A stretch of DNA of 64,000 nucleotides from Ehrlichia japonica (GTDB lineage Bacteria; Pseudomonadota; Alphaproteobacteria; Rickettsiales; Anaplasmataceae), in assembly GCF_000632845.1 (NCBI RefSeq), contig NZ_CP007474.1, forward strand, positions 930,001-994,000. Direction: 5' to 3'. The notes beneath the pieces were generated by a model. That model ran no database searches, was not told where the DNA came from, and worked only from the letters and a program-made list of their open reading frames with translations. Positions 19,682-39,089 of the stretch are shown here, piece after piece. Made by a program: the position numbers and the translations under genes. The stretch's first letter is position 1, and each line of letters starts with the position of its first letter.

Positions 19682-20311
19682 ATGCCAGATTTTTCTATAG
19701 AAAATGAAATATCAAAATCAATAAACAACAAGAATTGCATTATAGTAGGAGTTGATGAAGTAGGATACGGTTCATTGGCCGGTCCTGTAGTATCAGCTGC
19801 TGTTTTTTTTCTGAAACACGACAATCATATCACATATAATATCAAGGACTCAAAAAAGCTTACTCCAAAAAAAAGGCTAGAAATTTACAACATAATCACC
19901 CCTATAACAAAATGGAGTATAGGACTTGCTGACATACATGAAATTGATCAGTACAACATACTAAATGCCACACATATTGCAATGCAAAGAGCACTTAGCG
20001 GGTTAAATTCTAATATAGACTACGTAATAGTAGACGGAAATAAAGCTCCAGATCTACCATGGAATACAAAAGCTATTATAGACGGAGATAATATCAGTGT
20101 ATCAATTGCTGCAGCATCTATAATTGCAAAAGTTACGAGAGATAGATTAATGGAAACATTGCATGTACAGTACCCACAATATGACTGGAACAAAAATAAA
20201 GGATATGGAACTAAACATCACTTAGAATCCTTATATAAATATGGCAAAACTATACACCATAGAAATACATTTGCTCCAGTATCAGAGATTACTAAACTTT
20301 ATAATGAATAA
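19682..20311 (+). CDS. rnhB: ribonuclease HII
   Basis: Cleaves RNA in RNA-DNA hybrids, removing misincorporated ribonucleotides and primers. The 209-residue protein has VGVDEVGYGSLAGP (22-35) with the first catalytic acids D25 and E26. It also has SKKLTPKKR, a second Asp in VDGNKAP, and the SIIAKVTRDR helix with the last catalytic Asp. The end HRNTFAPV is typical. The ATG at 19682 is used; no strong ribosome binding site is seen. Confidence 0.96.
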   Translation: MPDFSIENEISKSINNKNCIIVGVDEVGYGSLAGPVVSAAVFFLKHDNHITYNIKDSKKLTPKKRLEIYNIITPITKWSIGLADIHEIDQYNILNATHIAMQRALSGLNSNIDYVIVDGNKAPDLPWNTKAIIDGDNISVSIAAASIIAKVTRDRLMETLHVQYPQYDWNKNKGYGTKHHLESLYKYGKTIHHRNTFAPVSEITKLYNE

Positions 20312-21640
20312 TAAATATATAGAAACAATATTATTGATACACTAGTGAAACAAATCTTTAAGACTTTCCTATATTCAAGTACATGTCGTCCCATCAACAC
20401 TGTATTAACACACAACTAGGTAAACATAGCAATCAGATCTGGTGACTAAAATTTATAACACAATTTATTCATCACAAGATTATAATAATGGTAATGTAAG
20501 AGTTAAGTTACAACAGGATTAAGTAATTAAAGATTTATGTAAGTGATAGTAGAACTGAAAATTCTCAATTGAAAATATATGTATCAATATATCAGAGATA
20601 AAAAATACAAATGCAGATCAATTGAATATTCCTACCGAATAAATTGTTTATTAGTAGTTTTATCCCAATGTTAAATTAGTATCCTGTTAAATTTAATGGT
20701 AATATGAGTTTCAATTGTAAAAAGAAGTCATATTCTTAAAAGTTATAACAATCAAAAAATCACACATAATAAAAAGGTATTTTCTTTCCATAAAGATATT
20801 GTCAAAGATTTAAATTACAGAAGCATACATATGCCGCAATACGTGATCCTATTAATCAATTTATTTGAGAAAGATAATAAAGAGTTCTTATTAAAGACTT
20901 TATATTTTTCTTGTATGATAGTTTTTTTTATGACTTAAGCCCTACTTTCAGCATAACTTAAGATTCTTGTTGAATATTAAACACATCTATTAAACAGATA
21001 CCTAATATAGTACAGTTATGAATACTATGTAAATCATTAAAAGACTTTGTATGAACCTGAATACTAATGGTAATATAAACCAGATGTAACTGTTTCTTTA
21101 AAACAAGGCATAAAAAATATAGCTAAGATCACTACGTTTAAAAAAATAAATCTTAAAGTACCCAACATAGATAGTAATTTTAGTATTGCTTAAAATAATG
21201 ATATATTGTTAACAGACAGAATCCGCAATTACAGCTCGACCAATTTGTAATAGATTAGGTTGATTAAATTGATTTTCCCCTTTGGACAGTTTAATGCTAT
21301 AGAAACAGGAGTACATAATTTAAAAATATTGTTGGGTAGTAGTATGTTTAAGGACCTTAAAAAAAACTGGACAGCATATTGGCCATAATGTTATTAGAAG
21401 ATGAAGAGAAAACATCAGAAATGCAATCAAACATGCATAAATGATATTCACCACAGATTAGCTAGAGTTTTAATTTTAAGTCAACAGTATTGTGATACTA
21501 TAGAACACTTTCTAAAAACTATGTAAAAGAAAACTTGAAGCCATATAAAACCCTACCGAGTTCAATCTAATATAAGCTTTTTTTCATAACACCACTAAGT
21601 AAAACCTTCAATTCTGATTGAATTTCATACATTGGTTTGT
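20312..21640. other. 1.3-kb spacer after rnhB
   Basis: Downstream of both neighbours. No open frame of useful length on either strand; the longest sensible one I traced is about 41 codons near 21402 with no known motif. Base composition is slightly richer in G on the plus strand than in other spacers, which might reflect an old decayed gene. No RNA gene or clear repeat found. Confidence 0.5.
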
Positions 21641-22057
21641 CTATAATACTATTATATAATAAGTAAGATATACAAAATAAGAAAAAAAAAGCAATACTAC
21701 GAGGTTTAATATTTTTATTCTAAAATATCCAGACAATATATTAATTATGCCCCCCCATACTGGAATCCAAGAACATAGCAACGTTAACAACATCAAGATC
21801 AATTTTATATAAACACCTAATTTTCCATAATCATCCTGCGTCTTATGATACTCTACACGCGCAAAAATTATCATCCTACCTAATATCCAATTAATAATTC
21901 CTCCTACAACTGCTCCTAATGCCGATATTAAAAGCATCAAAACATAACTATATCCCCCAAAATAAGCCATTACTTTAAATACAAATATTTTATTTAAGGG
22001 TAAAATAAGAGCAGCTACTAAACTATCAACAAATAACAAACTATAAACTTCTATCAT
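21641..22057 (-). CDS. YqaA/DedA-type (VTT domain) membrane protein
   Basis: A 138-residue integral membrane protein with four to five hydrophobic segments. It has SALGAVVGGIINWILGR (about 45-61), which matches the GAxxGxxxxYxxGR element of YqaA/SNARE-associated proteins, and a WIPVWGGIINILSGYFR segment like the conserved P-G-x-x-G-xxR region. It is at the short end for YqaA proteins. The gene starts 26 bp downstream of tRNA-Arg on the same strand, so it may share its transcript. The exact role of such proteins is not settled; lipid transport or membrane homeostasis has been proposed. Confidence 0.75.
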   Translation of the reverse strand: MIEVYSLLFVDSLVAALILPLNKIFVFKVMAYFGGYSYVLMLLISALGAVVGGIINWILGRMIIFARVEYHKTQDDYGKLGVYIKLILMLLTLLCSWIPVWGGIINILSGYFRIKILNLVVLLFFSYFVYLTYYIIVL

Positions 22058-22083
22058 CTATAGACATACCATTATACACTTCA

Positions 22084-22157
22084 TGGGACCGGTGCGATTT
22101 GAACGCACGACCTCCAGATTAGGAATCTAATGCTCTATCCTACTGAGCTACGGCCCC
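22084..22157 (-). tRNA. tRNA-Arg (anticodon CCT)
   Basis: A full cloverleaf reads on the minus strand. The acceptor GGGGCCG pairs with CGGTCCC (one G-T). The D arm is GCTC..GAGC and the anticodon stem TTAGA/TCTGG. Its loop TTCCTAA gives anticodon CCT for codon AGG, and the T arm has GTTCAAATC. The discriminator is A at 22084. The CCA end is not encoded. Confidence 0.95.
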
Positions 22158-22570
22158 AATACACTTTCAATCATATAGATTATCCATACAATGTAAACAA
22201 ATTTTCAACACTCTATTTTCACCTTGCAGGAAATATTCTACTATAATAGATACTTCTATTTCTTTTTACCTATTATCCCCACAAGATAAATTCATGGATA
22301 ATATTCCAAATATTCTTAACATTAACAAATAAGAATACACATACGTTATACAGAGCTCTCTAATTCAAATCTAGAGCAGACATTTTATATAATAGGCATT
22401 TTAATCCGCCTTCACTTATCATTCATGTTATAATTCATGGATAATGTTAACTAAAGTTTCTAACATTAGATAGTAGTACCAATAGGCTATACAATAGAAT
22501 CTAGATATAAGGAGACATTATACATCAAACAATTATGTCCCCACAATCTAATATTTACATATAACAATGT
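22158..22570. other. spacer between bioF and tRNA-Arg
   Basis: About 410 bp with no gene seen. It must hold the tRNA-Arg promoter, but I cannot single one out. Confidence 0.5.
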
Positions 22571-23674
22571 TTATACTAACCCATTTCGTTTTATAACTTC
22601 ACACAATTTTTCTATATCTGATGAGCTATGATTCACACTAAATACAAACCTAAGCCTTGGAGTGGGTACAGTAGGAGGACGTATCGCCACAACAAGAAAC
22701 CCCTCTTCTCTTAAAACTTGTTGTGCATGTAAAGCACTATCTATATCTTTCATAATCAATGGCACTATATGGCTATTAGGCTCAGTAAGATTTAGATTCT
22801 TACAAAAAAATTTAGCTAGCTTAATAGGAGTATCATTAACAGATTCGCCTATAATATCCAATGCAGAGCTTGCAGCTGCAATCACCATTGGAGGTAGAGC
22901 AGTTGTATATATAAAAGGTCTAGCTTTATTCTGTATATACCTTATAACAACTTTCGATGCGCATACATATCCACCTAAAACACCAATTGCCTTGGATAAA
23001 GTACCAATATATATATCTGAATTAGCACAAGGTATTAATCCAAACCCATGAGCACAATCTGTAATAAGCCATGCATTATACTCCTCCGCTAATTTTTTTA
23101 ACTGACCAATTGGAGCAATATCACCATTCATACTATACACTTGCTCAACCACAATAAAACAGTGCTTATGTAAGCCTCTATATTCCTTTAATATATCTTC
23201 ACAATGTTTATAATCATTATGCTCAAACCTATAATGCTTGGCAGAGGAAAGCTTAATACCATCAATAATAGAAGAATGCACTAATTTGTCAGCAATAACC
23301 ATATCATGCCTATGTACCAAAGCAGAAATAACTCCTACATTTGTCAAATAACCACTACTAAATACCAAAGACATTTCTGTATGATACAATTTTGCTAATT
23401 TATTTTCTAAGCATTGATAAATGACATTATCACCTGTAATCATACGTGAAGCACCAGCTCCTACACCATAGTTATTTATTGCATTTATAGCCGATTCTTT
23501 CAATAAAGGATGCCTTATTAAACCTAAATAATCATTGCAAGAGAAAGAAATTAATTTTTTATCATTTTGATAAATCACATTACCTGCTTCAGATCTAGTT
23601 ATAGCAGAAGGTTCTCTATATAGATTATCAATCCTCAACTTAATGAGCTCTTGACTTAATATGCTATCTAACAT
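22571..23674 (-). CDS. bioF: 8-amino-7-oxononanoate synthase
   Basis: PLP enzyme that condenses pimeloyl thioester with alanine in biotin synthesis. The 367 residues show SFSCNDYLGL (48-57), GVGAGASRMITG, the FSSGYLTNVG loop, ITDCAHGFGLI with the cofactor Asp, and GTLSKAIG with the PLP lysine. The related enzymes HemA and Kbl share the fold, but the short N-terminus and GVGAGASRMITG pattern favour BioF. Biotin synthesis is a trait of Ehrlichia and some tick-associated relatives. No other bio gene is adjacent. Confidence 0.92.
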   Translation of the reverse strand: MLDSILSQELIKLRIDNLYREPSAITRSEAGNVIYQNDKKLISFSCNDYLGLIRHPLLKESAINAINNYGVGAGASRMITGDNVIYQCLENKLAKLYHTEMSLVFSSGYLTNVGVISALVHRHDMVIADKLVHSSIIDGIKLSSAKHYRFEHNDYKHCEDILKEYRGLHKHCFIVVEQVYSMNGDIAPIGQLKKLAEEYNAWLITDCAHGFGLIPCANSDIYIGTLSKAIGVLGGYVCASKVVIRYIQNKARPFIYTTALPPMVIAAASSALDIIGESVNDTPIKLAKFFCKNLNLTEPNSHIVPLIMKDIDSALHAQQVLREEGFLVVAIRPPTVPTPRLRFVFSVNHSSSDIEKLCEVIKRNGLV

Positions 23675-23822
23675 TTAACACTTACAAATAAACTGACTAT
23701 GCCTTTTGGTAAAGCTACACTTAAATGTAAAATTGTAATATAAAACACAAACTCTAGAGAAGCATAGAAAAATTAAATCAACTTACTCTACACATCATTT
23801 TTCAATTAAAAAACTACACCAT

Positions 23823-23843
23823 AAAAATGAGGCTTAAAACCTC
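23823..23843 (-). terminator. rho-independent terminator after rpoC
   Basis: On the minus strand GAGGTTTTAAGCCTC (23829-23843) folds into a 6-bp stem with a 3-nt loop, followed by ATTTTT (23823-23828). It lies about 50 bp past the rpoC stop and would close the ribosomal-RNA polymerase block. Confidence 0.6.
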
Positions 23844-23894
23844 TGCATCTAGGAAGAAGTATCATCTAGCTAAACATAAGTACTTTCATATTCT

Positions 23895-28130
<4,236 letters not shown>

Positions 28131-28147
28131 CTACTACCCTTTAATTA

Positions 28148-32299
<4,152 letters not shown>

Positions 32300-32338
32300 T
32301 CAAGATTAATAAATTACAAACAAAAGCTATATGAAAAA

Positions 32339-32740
32339 CTATTTGATACTAATTTTTGCTCCAGCATCCTCAAGTTTTTTCTTGATTTCTTCAGCTTCTT
32401 CTTTCTTATATTTTTTACCTTCTATCAATTCTTTTGAACCTTCTTTTTCAACAAATTCTTTTGCTTCTTTTAATCCTAAACTAGTACATTCCCTTACCGC
32501 TTTTATAACAGCAATTTTCTTATCTGCAGCATAACTATCAAAAATTACAGAAAAATCTGTCTTTTCTTCCGCTGCAGCACCACCTTCAGCTTGACTACCA
32601 CCTGCAGCTGGAACAGCTGTTAACAAACCACCTTTAGGAAACCCTAATTTCTGTTCCATCTTATCTACTAATTCTGCTGCCTTACACAAATCTAAGCTAC
32701 AAATTTGCTCTACTAAACTATCTATATCAACACTACTCAT
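32339..32740 (-). CDS. rplL: 50S ribosomal protein L7/L12
   Basis: Stalk protein that recruits translation GTPases. I start it at the ATG at 32740 (133 residues, [10 protein letters not shown]) rather than the TTG at 32755, since family members begin at this point and GGGG lies upstream. N-terminal dimer domain, an alanine/glycine-rich hinge (about 45-62), then the C-terminal domain with [21 protein letters not shown] and the closing [11 protein letters not shown]. Confidence 0.97.
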   Translation of the reverse strand: MSSVDIDSLVEQICSLDLCKAAELVDKMEQKLGFPKGGLLTAVPAAGGSQAEGGAAAEEKTDFSVIFDSYAADKKIAVIKAVRECTSLGLKEAKEFVEKEGSKELIEGKKYKKEEAEEIKKKLEDAGAKISIK

Positions 32741-32794
32741 AATAATTAACCCCAATCATAAAAAATAAAAAAGTATAAAATTTAAAATATAGTA

Positions 32795-33277
32795 TCACTC
32801 TTTATCACCAAGAACTTTTAAACACAAAGCCAATCTTACCGGAATATTATAAGATATCATGCTCATTATTTGTGCATGTAATTCTCTTAGAGATGGTAAA
32901 CTAGCAAAGTATAAAACTTTTTCGCTATCTAATACTTCATTGCTATCGTACGCACATAATAAACTTATCTTGCTTTTATTGTTTTTTATAAATTTTGCAA
33001 GAATTTTTGAAATTACTATTATATCATCTGAATAAACAATAAATACAGGGCCTAAAAACCTAGCAGCTAATTCTTCTTTACCCATTTTTTTTAAGGCAAT
33101 ACGAGATAAACTATTTTTTACTACCATTAAACCACTATTAGCCATTTTTAATTCTCTCCTCAGAGAAAAGAAATCATCAGCCACCATACCTTGAAAATTA
33201 GCAACTATAAAATATTTAAATTTAACAAATAAGCCTTCTACTTTGTTTAAATACAATTCTTTATCGCTACGCTTCAC
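32795..33277 (-). CDS. rplJ: 50S ribosomal protein L10
   Basis: Base of the ribosomal stalk that binds L7/L12 dimers. Start codons: GTG at 33286 or GTG at 33277. The second has GGAG five bases upstream and gives 160 residues beginning MKRSDKEL, so I prefer it. ANFQGMVADDFFSLRRELK is the family N-terminal pattern, and VKNSLSRIAL is also conserved. It lies between rplA and rplL. In many bacteria L10 binds its own leader; no such site is evident. Confidence 0.95.
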   Translation of the reverse strand: MKRSDKELYLNKVEGLFVKFKYFIVANFQGMVADDFFSLRRELKMANSGLMVVKNSLSRIALKKMGKEELAARFLGPVFIVYSDDIIVISKILAKFIKNNKSKISLLCAYDSNEVLDSEKVLYFASLPSLRELHAQIMSMISYNIPVRLALCLKVLGDKE

Positions 33278-33293
33278 TGTCTCCACTCCAATA

Positions 33294-33956
33294 CTAATTA
33301 TTTAAATTTTCTACTTTAACAGATTTCCCCATAGTTGAAATAACAAACACATCTTTAAAGTATAAACCCTTAATAGACGCAGGCTTACATTGCTTTACTG
33401 CATTAATTACTGCATTAAAATTTTCCAATAAATCTTCTATAGAAAATTTAATATTCCCAATCTTTGCATGAACAATACCAGTCTTATCAGACTTAAATTT
33501 AATTTGACCAGATTTTATTACTTTAATGGCCTTAGCAAGCTCAAAAGTTACCGTATTAAACTTAGGATTTGGCATTAACCCCCTAGGACCTAAAATTTTA
33601 GCGATAGAAGAAACCGACGCCATAAAATCTGGAGTAGCAAGACACCAATCTACATCTAATTTACATTGTTTTTTCTTTATTTCTTCAATCAATTCTTCAT
33701 CACCTACAACATCAGCCATAGCTTCTCTAGCCATTTCTAAATATCCACCTTTAGTAAACACTGCAACTTTTATTTCTCTTCCTAATCCTTTAGGCAATAC
33801 AACACATCCCCTAACTTGCTCATCAGACTTTGAATTATTAATATTAAGATTTATTGCAACATCCACAGATTCACAAAAATTAGCTTTAGCAGACCCTATA
33901 ACCTTCTTTAAACCTGACTCAATATCATAAACCTCATCACTAATCAATGAATTCAT
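33294..33956 (-). CDS. rplA: 50S ribosomal protein L1
   Basis: L1 stalk protein that controls exit of deacylated tRNA. It has 220 residues, with [24 protein letters not shown], and the signature [17 protein letters not shown]. The ATG at 33956 has AGAGGAA upstream. It follows rplK as usual. Confidence 0.97.
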   Translation of the reverse strand: MNSLISDEVYDIESGLKKVIGSAKANFCESVDVAINLNINNSKSDEQVRGCVVLPKGLGREIKVAVFTKGGYLEMAREAMADVVGDEELIEEIKKKQCKLDVDWCLATPDFMASVSSIAKILGPRGLMPNPKFNTVTFELAKAIKVIKSGQIKFKSDKTGIVHAKIGNIKFSIEDLLENFNAVINAVKQCKPASIKGLYFKDVFVISTMGKSVKVENLNN

Positions 33957-33991
33957 ATAATTCCTCTACTATATCCACTATTATTTATAAT

Positions 33992-34435
33992 TTACTCTTC
34001 TACTACAATAATACCCATAGAAGATGCTGTACCAATAACCATTTTAGCTGCAGCTTCTATAGTATCAGCATTCATATCAGACATTTTACGCCTAGCTATC
34101 TCATAAACATCTGACATCTTAACCTTTCCAATATTATCCTTTCCAGGATTCACTGAACCTTTTTCAATTGCAGCAGCTTTCTTTAATAAATAGGACACAG
34201 GAGAATCGCTTATTGTAAAACTGTAAGATTTATCATTATAAATAGATATTCTAGCAGTAACCGGATCACCAACTTTATATTGTTTACCTTCACCACTTGT
34301 AATGTCATTGAACTCTTTACAAAATTTAGGCATCGGTATACCACGAGGCCCTAAGACAGAAGCAATTTTAGGTCCAGGATTAGCTTTTCCAGCCTCTATC
34401 ATCAAATTTATCTTAGATACTAAAACAGCACTCAC
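33992..34435 (-). CDS. rplK: 50S ribosomal protein L11
   Basis: GTPase-centre protein that binds 23S rRNA. The 147 residues include IEAGKANPGPKIASVLGPRG, IPMPKFCKEFN, and the C-terminal MSDMNADTIEAAAKMVIGTA. The start is GTG at 34435, two bases after the nusG stop, so translation of the two is probably coupled. Confidence 0.97.
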   Translation of the reverse strand: MSAVLVSKINLMIEAGKANPGPKIASVLGPRGIPMPKFCKEFNDITSGEGKQYKVGDPVTARISIYNDKSYSFTISDSPVSYLLKKAAAIEKGSVNPGKDNIGKVKMSDVYEIARRKMSDMNADTIEAAAKMVIGTASSMGIIVVEE

Positions 34436-34437
34436 AA

Positions 34438-34977
34438 TTACCCCTCCACTTTTTGTATATGCTCTAACTTAAATTCTATCTTAGTCAGTCTACCAAATAT
34501 CATTACACTGACCCCTGCTATCTTTTTATCATCATTAATGTATTCAACTTTGCCATTAAAATCTTGGAATAACCCATCATTAATCACAACTTCATCACCA
34601 ATTTCAAAATTAATAACACTAACATCATCTACTACACTCTGACACATTCTCTTACGCATAGACTCCATTTCACTTTCAGAAATAACTTTAGGAACACCAA
34701 AATCATTATTTAAAAAATTCAACACCCTAGGTATATTCCTAACAAAATTAATTGAATTTTCATGTAAACTCATATACAAAAACACATACCCCGGTGACAA
34801 TTTCCTTTTTACCAATACCTTTTTATTGTGTTTTACTCGAGTAACTTCTTCATACGGAATAAATACTTCACGAAAACTTTCCTCTAGACCTAACACTCGA
34901 GAATTTTCTAAAATAGTTTGACAAACTTTCTCTTCGCTACCAGATGATACCTGAATAATATACCACTCATATTTCAT
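34438..34977 (-). CDS. nusG: transcription termination/antitermination factor NusG
   Basis: Links RNA polymerase to ribosomes or Rho. The 179-residue protein opens with WYIIQVSSGSEEKV and has RKLSPGYVFLYM in the NGN domain. The C-terminal KOW region is GDEVVINDGLFQDFNGKVEY. Its start overlaps the end of secE by 11 bp. Confidence 0.97.
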   Translation of the reverse strand: MKYEWYIIQVSSGSEEKVCQTILENSRVLGLEESFREVFIPYEEVTRVKHNKKVLVKRKLSPGYVFLYMSLHENSINFVRNIPRVLNFLNNDFGVPKVISESEMESMRKRMCQSVVDDVSVINFEIGDEVVINDGLFQDFNGKVEYINDDKKIAGVSVMIFGRLTKIEFKLEHIQKVEG

Positions 34978-35164
34978 AAATTACCCCAAGTACTATCTTG
35001 ATCAATTTCAAAAATAAAAAATCTACACAACAAAATAAAATAGACATAAAAGTAATTATTAATATTACTATAAACAAAAATCCCACAACCTCATTTTTAG
35101 AAGCCCAAGAAACTTGCAAAGCTTCCTGCTTTACCCCAAGTAAAAACTTAGCAATATTACTCAT
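34967..35164 (-). CDS. secE: preprotein translocase subunit SecE
   Basis: Small single-span clamp of the SecYEG channel. It has 65 residues, with the conserved cytoplasmic helix KQEALQVSWASKNEV (12-26), then a hydrophobic span about 27-57. The ATG is at 35164; the gene overlaps nusG by 11 bp, which is common for this pair. Confidence 0.93.
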   Translation of the reverse strand: MSNIAKFLLGVKQEALQVSWASKNEVVGFLFIVILIITFMSILFCCVDFLFLKLIKIVLGVIYEI

Positions 35165-35201
35165 TATAAAATCACCTACATGTCATATTACTTAAATCAA
35201 A

Positions 35202-35278
35202 TGGCAGGAGTGATAGGAATCGAACCCATAACCTTCAGTTTTGGAGACTGACGCTCTAGCCAATTGAGCTACACTCCT
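35202..35278 (-). tRNA. tRNA-Trp (anticodon CCA)
   Basis: Complete cloverleaf on the minus strand: acceptor AGGAGTG pairs with CACTCCT, anticodon stem TCAGT/ACTGA with loop CTCCAAA gives anticodon CCA, T arm GGTTCGATTCC, discriminator G. The 3' CCA is encoded (35202-35204). It sits between tuf and secE, as in many bacteria, and would be cut out of the operon transcript. Confidence 0.97.
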
Positions 35279-35293
35279 ATATACAATGTATTA

Positions 35294-36481
35294 CTACTCC
35301 AAAATTTCAGTAATAATACCAGAGCCTACAGTTCTACCGCCTTCACGAATTGCAAACCTCAATCCCTTGTCAATAGCAACAGGCTTATCTAAACTTACTT
35401 CGATATTTATATTATCTCCAGGCATTACCATCTCAACTCCATCAGGTAATTTTATATTCCCTGTTACATCAGTCGTCCTAACATAAAATTGTGGCTGATA
35501 ATTTGAGAAAAATGGAGTGTGTCTTCCACCTTCTTCTTTCTTTAATATATATACCTCTGCTTTGAATTTCTTATATGAATGTATTTGACCAGGCGCACTT
35601 AATACTTGCCCCCTTTCTACATCTTCCTTCTTTATCCCTCTTAATAATATACCAGCATTATCCCCTGCTTCACCCGCATCTAATGCCTTATGGAACATTT
35701 CAACTCCTGTACATACTGTGCTTTGCACATCACGTAACCCTACTATCTCTATTTTATCCCCTACTTTGATTACTCCTCTTTCTATCCTTCCTGTTACTAC
35801 TGTACCCCTTCCAGGTATTGAAAATACATCTTCTATCGACATTAAAAATGGCTTGTCTTTTTCTCTTGTCGGTAAATTTATTTTCTCTAAGGCATTCATC
35901 AATTCCATAATCTTTTCACTCCACACACCTGAGCCTGTTTCTTCTTCTAATGCCTTAACTGCAGATCCCCTGACAACATCTATATCATCCCCTGGATATC
36001 CATATTTTGATAATAATTCCCTTATCTCCATCTCAACCAATGACAACATTTCTTCATCATCTACAACATCACATTTATTCATCCATACTACTATATCTTT
36101 TACTCCAACTTGCTTTGCTAATAGTATATGTTCTCTTGTTTGAGGCATTGCTCCATCAGTTGCAGAGACTACTAATATTGCTGCATCCATTTGCGCAGCA
36201 CCTGTTATCATGTTTTTTATATAATCAGCATGTCCCGGACAATCTACATGCGCATAATGTCTATTCTCTGTTTCATATTCTACGTGTGCTGTTGAAATGG
36301 TTATACCTCTTGCTTTCTCTTCTGGTGCTTTATCTATTTCATCATATTTTACACTTTTATTACCTTCTCCACTTAATCTCTTCGCTAACACTGTTGTTAA
36401 CGCTGCTGTTAATGTTGTCTTACCATGATCAACATGCCCTATTGTCCCTACATTTATATGTGGTTTCCTTTCTTCTACCAT
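35294..36481 (-). CDS. tuf: elongation factor Tu
   Basis: GTPase that brings aminoacyl-tRNA to the ribosome. It has 395 residues. G1 is [13 protein letters not shown], then the effector region [15 protein letters not shown]3 [12 protein letters not shown] and G4 [10 protein letters not shown]; domains 2 and 3 follow. Third codon positions are strongly purine-biased, more so than in the neighbouring fusA, leaving long antisense open frames. Ehrlichia genomes usually have a second tuf elsewhere, so gene conversion could explain this; that is inference. Confidence 0.98.
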   Translation of the reverse strand: MVEERKPHINVGTIGHVDHGKTTLTAALTTVLAKRLSGEGNKSVKYDEIDKAPEEKARGITISTAHVEYETENRHYAHVDCPGHADYIKNMITGAAQMDAAILVVSATDGAMPQTREHILLAKQVGVKDIVVWMNKCDVVDDEEMLSLVEMEIRELLSKYGYPGDDIDVVRGSAVKALEEETGSGVWSEKIMELMNALEKINLPTREKDKPFLMSIEDVFSIPGRGTVVTGRIERGVIKVGDKIEIVGLRDVQSTVCTGVEMFHKALDAGEAGDNAGILLRGIKKEDVERGQVLSAPGQIHSYKKFKAEVYILKKEEGGRHTPFFSNYQPQFYVRTTDVTGNIKLPDGVEMVMPGDNINIEVSLDKPVAIDKGLRFAIREGGRTVGSGIITEILE

Positions 36482-36494
36482 AACATTACACCCA

Positions 36495-38567
36495 TTATTT
36501 AATTTTTATTTCATTCGCTACTATATTATCAGGTACTTGCTCATAACAAGAAAAATACATGCTATACTGCGCTCTACCCTGAGACATAGAGCGTAAATCC
36601 TTAACATACCCAAACATTTTTGCTAAAGGAATAAATGCCAATATTACCTTAGTATTGTGACGATCTTGCATTTCAGCCACTCTACCTCTCCTACTGTTAA
36701 TATCACCTATAACATCCCCCATATACTCATCAGGAGTGATTATTTCAACCTTCATAATAGGCTCAAGCAATACTGCGCCAGCTTTATTTACCATATCTCT
36801 AAAAGCACCTTTCGCAGCTAATTCAAATGCTAAAGGACTAGAATCTACTTCATGAAATGCACCATCAACTAAAATTGCTTTAAAATCAATAACAGGAAAC
36901 CCTGCCAACATACCACTTCCCCTAATATTCTCTAATCCATTTTGAACACCAGGTATATATTCTTTAGGTATTGCGCCACCAGTAATTTTACTTTCAAATT
37001 GGAACCCAGAACCAGGAGGCAATGGTTCAAATAATATATTGACCTTTGCAAATTGTCCAGCACCACCTGTTTGCTTTTTGTGAATATACTCAATTTCAAC
37101 AGATTTAGTAATGGTTTCTCTATAAGCAACCTGTGGAGCACCTATATTGGCTTCAACATTAAATTCACGACGCATCCTATCTACAATAACTTCAAGATGC
37201 AATTCACCCATTCCCTTTAAAATAGTTTGCCCACTTTCAGGATTCACACACATACCAAGTGATGGATCTTCTGCAATTAATCTACTTAAAGCTATACCCA
37301 TTTTCTCTTGGTCTGCCGTAGATTTTGGTTCTACTGCAATTTCCATAACCGGTTCAGGAAATTCCATGCGTTCTAAAATAACAGGCTGATCCAATGCACA
37401 CAATGTATCGCCAGTCACTGTTTTTTTAAGCCCAGCTAAAGCAACAATATCACCAGCCCTTGCTTCAGTTATATCTTCTCTATTATTAGCATGCATTAAC
37501 AAAATTCTACCTATAGATTCTGTAGAATTTTTAACTGCATTTAGCACTGTAGTCTTACTTGACAATTTACCTGAGTAAATTCTTATAAAAGTTAAACTAC
37601 CAACAAATTTATCAGTCATTACTTTGAAAGCCAATGCAACAAATTTGCCACTAATAGAAGATTTTATATTTATAGTATTAGAAGTCTTTACATCAATAGC
37701 TTCCATCATAGAAATATCATTAGGCGCAGGCAAAAAATCAACAACAGCATCTAATAAAGGCTGTACCCCTCTATTTTTAAAAGCAGAACCACACAAAACA
37801 GGTACGAATTTTGACTGAATTACTCCTGCACGAATACACTTTTTTAACAAAGAGACAGATATTTCTTTACCTTCAAAATACAAATTCATTGCCTCATCAT
37901 TAAGCTCAACTGCACTTTCCAAGAGTTTGTTCCTATATTCATGAGCTTTATCAAGCATATCTTTAGGAATTTCTCCATAGTAAAAACTTGCTCCCAAAGA
38001 ATCTTCATCCCATATAACTGATCTCATTTCTAATAAATCAACAACTCCAACAAAATCCTTTTCAATTCCTATTGGCAATTGCAACACTAACGGGGTAGCA
38101 CCAAGACGCTCAACAACCATATCAACACACCGATAAAAATCTGCCCCCATTCTATCCATTTTGTTCATAAAACAAATCCTTGGTACATTATATTTATCAG
38201 CTTGACGCCATACTGTTTCTGATTGAGGTTCAACACCTGCAACTCCATCAAAAACAGCAACAGCACCATCTAAAACACGCAAAGATCTCTCTACCTCTAT
38301 AGTAAAATCAACGTGACCAGGAGTATCAATAATATTAATCCTATGACCATTCCAAAAACATGTAGTAGCCGCAGAAGTTATTGTAATTCCTCTTTCTTTT
38401 TCTTGCTCCATCCAATCCATAGACGCAGCACCTTCATGAACTTCACCAATCCTATTTTGTTTTCCAGTATAAAAAAGTATACGCTCGGTAGTAGTAGTCT
38501 TTCCGGCATCTATATGCGCCATAATTCCTATATTCCTACACTTAGATAACTCGTTATCTATGCTCAC
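36495..38567 (-). CDS. fusA: elongation factor G
   Basis: Translocation GTPase. It has 690 residues. G1 is [17 protein letters not shown]2 [12 protein letters not shown]3 [12 protein letters not shown] and G4 [10 protein letters not shown]; domain IV and V elements include GGAGQFAKV and [12 protein letters not shown]. The start is GTG at 38567 with GGAGATAA upstream. It is flanked by rpsG and tuf in the canonical str order. Confidence 0.98.
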   Translation of the reverse strand: MSIDNELSKCRNIGIMAHIDAGKTTTTERILFYTGKQNRIGEVHEGAASMDWMEQEKERGITITSAATTCFWNGHRINIIDTPGHVDFTIEVERSLRVLDGAVAVFDGVAGVEPQSETVWRQADKYNVPRICFMNKMDRMGADFYRCVDMVVERLGATPLVLQLPIGIEKDFVGVVDLLEMRSVIWDEDSLGASFYYGEIPKDMLDKAHEYRNKLLESAVELNDEAMNLYFEGKEISVSLLKKCIRAGVIQSKFVPVLCGSAFKNRGVQPLLDAVVDFLPAPNDISMMEAIDVKTSNTINIKSSISGKFVALAFKVMTDKFVGSLTFIRIYSGKLSSKTTVLNAVKNSTESIGRILLMHANNREDITEARAGDIVALAGLKKTVTGDTLCALDQPVILERMEFPEPVMEIAVEPKSTADQEKMGIALSRLIAEDPSLGMCVNPESGQTILKGMGELHLEVIVDRMRREFNVEANIGAPQVAYRETITKSVEIEYIHKKQTGGAGQFAKVNILFEPLPPGSGFQFESKITGGAIPKEYIPGVQNGLENIRGSGMLAGFPVIDFKAILVDGAFHEVDSSPLAFELAAKGAFRDMVNKAGAVLLEPIMKVEIITPDEYMGDVIGDINSRRGRVAEMQDRHNTKVILAFIPLAKMFGYVKDLRSMSQGRAQYSMYFSCYEQVPDNIVANEIKIK

Positions 38568-38591
38568 AAACTTATCTCCAAAAATTACATA

Positions 38592-39074
38592 TTAATTAAA
38601 GCGAAAATGAGAAAACGCCTTGTTTGCTTCTGCCATCTTATATTTTTCTTCTCTCATTTTATACGCACCACCACGTTTATTATAAGCTTCTAATAACTCA
38701 TTACACAAACAATCCATATACATCTTATTACTACGTTTCCTCGCTGCTGTTGTTGCTTTAAAAATCCAACGTAAGGCTAATGAAACTGCCCTGTCTTCCT
38801 TTACTTCTACAGGCACTTGATACGTTACACCACCTATTCTACGAGAACGAACTTCCATCTGTGGCATCACATTGTTTAGAGCAGCACTAAAAATCGACAT
38901 AGCATTCTCACCAAGATGAGATTCCGCTTTACCCAAAGCCCCGTATACTATCTTCTCAGCTATAGATCTTTCGCCAGAACGCATAATAACATTAATGAAA
39001 CGTGCTAGTAACACACTATTATACTTTGAATCAGGAGAAATAACTCTTTTACTTGCTCTACGACGACGAGACAT
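38592..39074 (-). CDS. rpsG: 30S ribosomal protein S7
   Basis: Primary 16S rRNA binder that nucleates the 30S head. It has 160 residues, with SRRRRASKR at the start, [41 protein letters not shown]-like core, and [20 protein letters not shown]. It follows rpsL after 15 bp. Confidence 0.97.
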   Translation of the reverse strand: MSRRRRASKRVISPDSKYNSVLLARFINVIMRSGERSIAEKIVYGALGKAESHLGENAMSIFSAALNNVMPQMEVRSRRIGGVTYQVPVEVKEDRAVSLALRWIFKATTAARKRSNKMYMDCLCNELLEAYNKRGGAYKMREEKYKMAEANKAFSHFRFN

Positions 39075-39089
39075 ATATTACCACATTAA

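Noticed and set aside
35718-36483. Two long open frames on the plus strand opposite tuf (35718-36143 and 36007-36483)
   Set aside because: They lie fully inside tuf, have Leu/Ser/Thr-rich low-complexity products, and result from purine-rich third codon positions in tuf.
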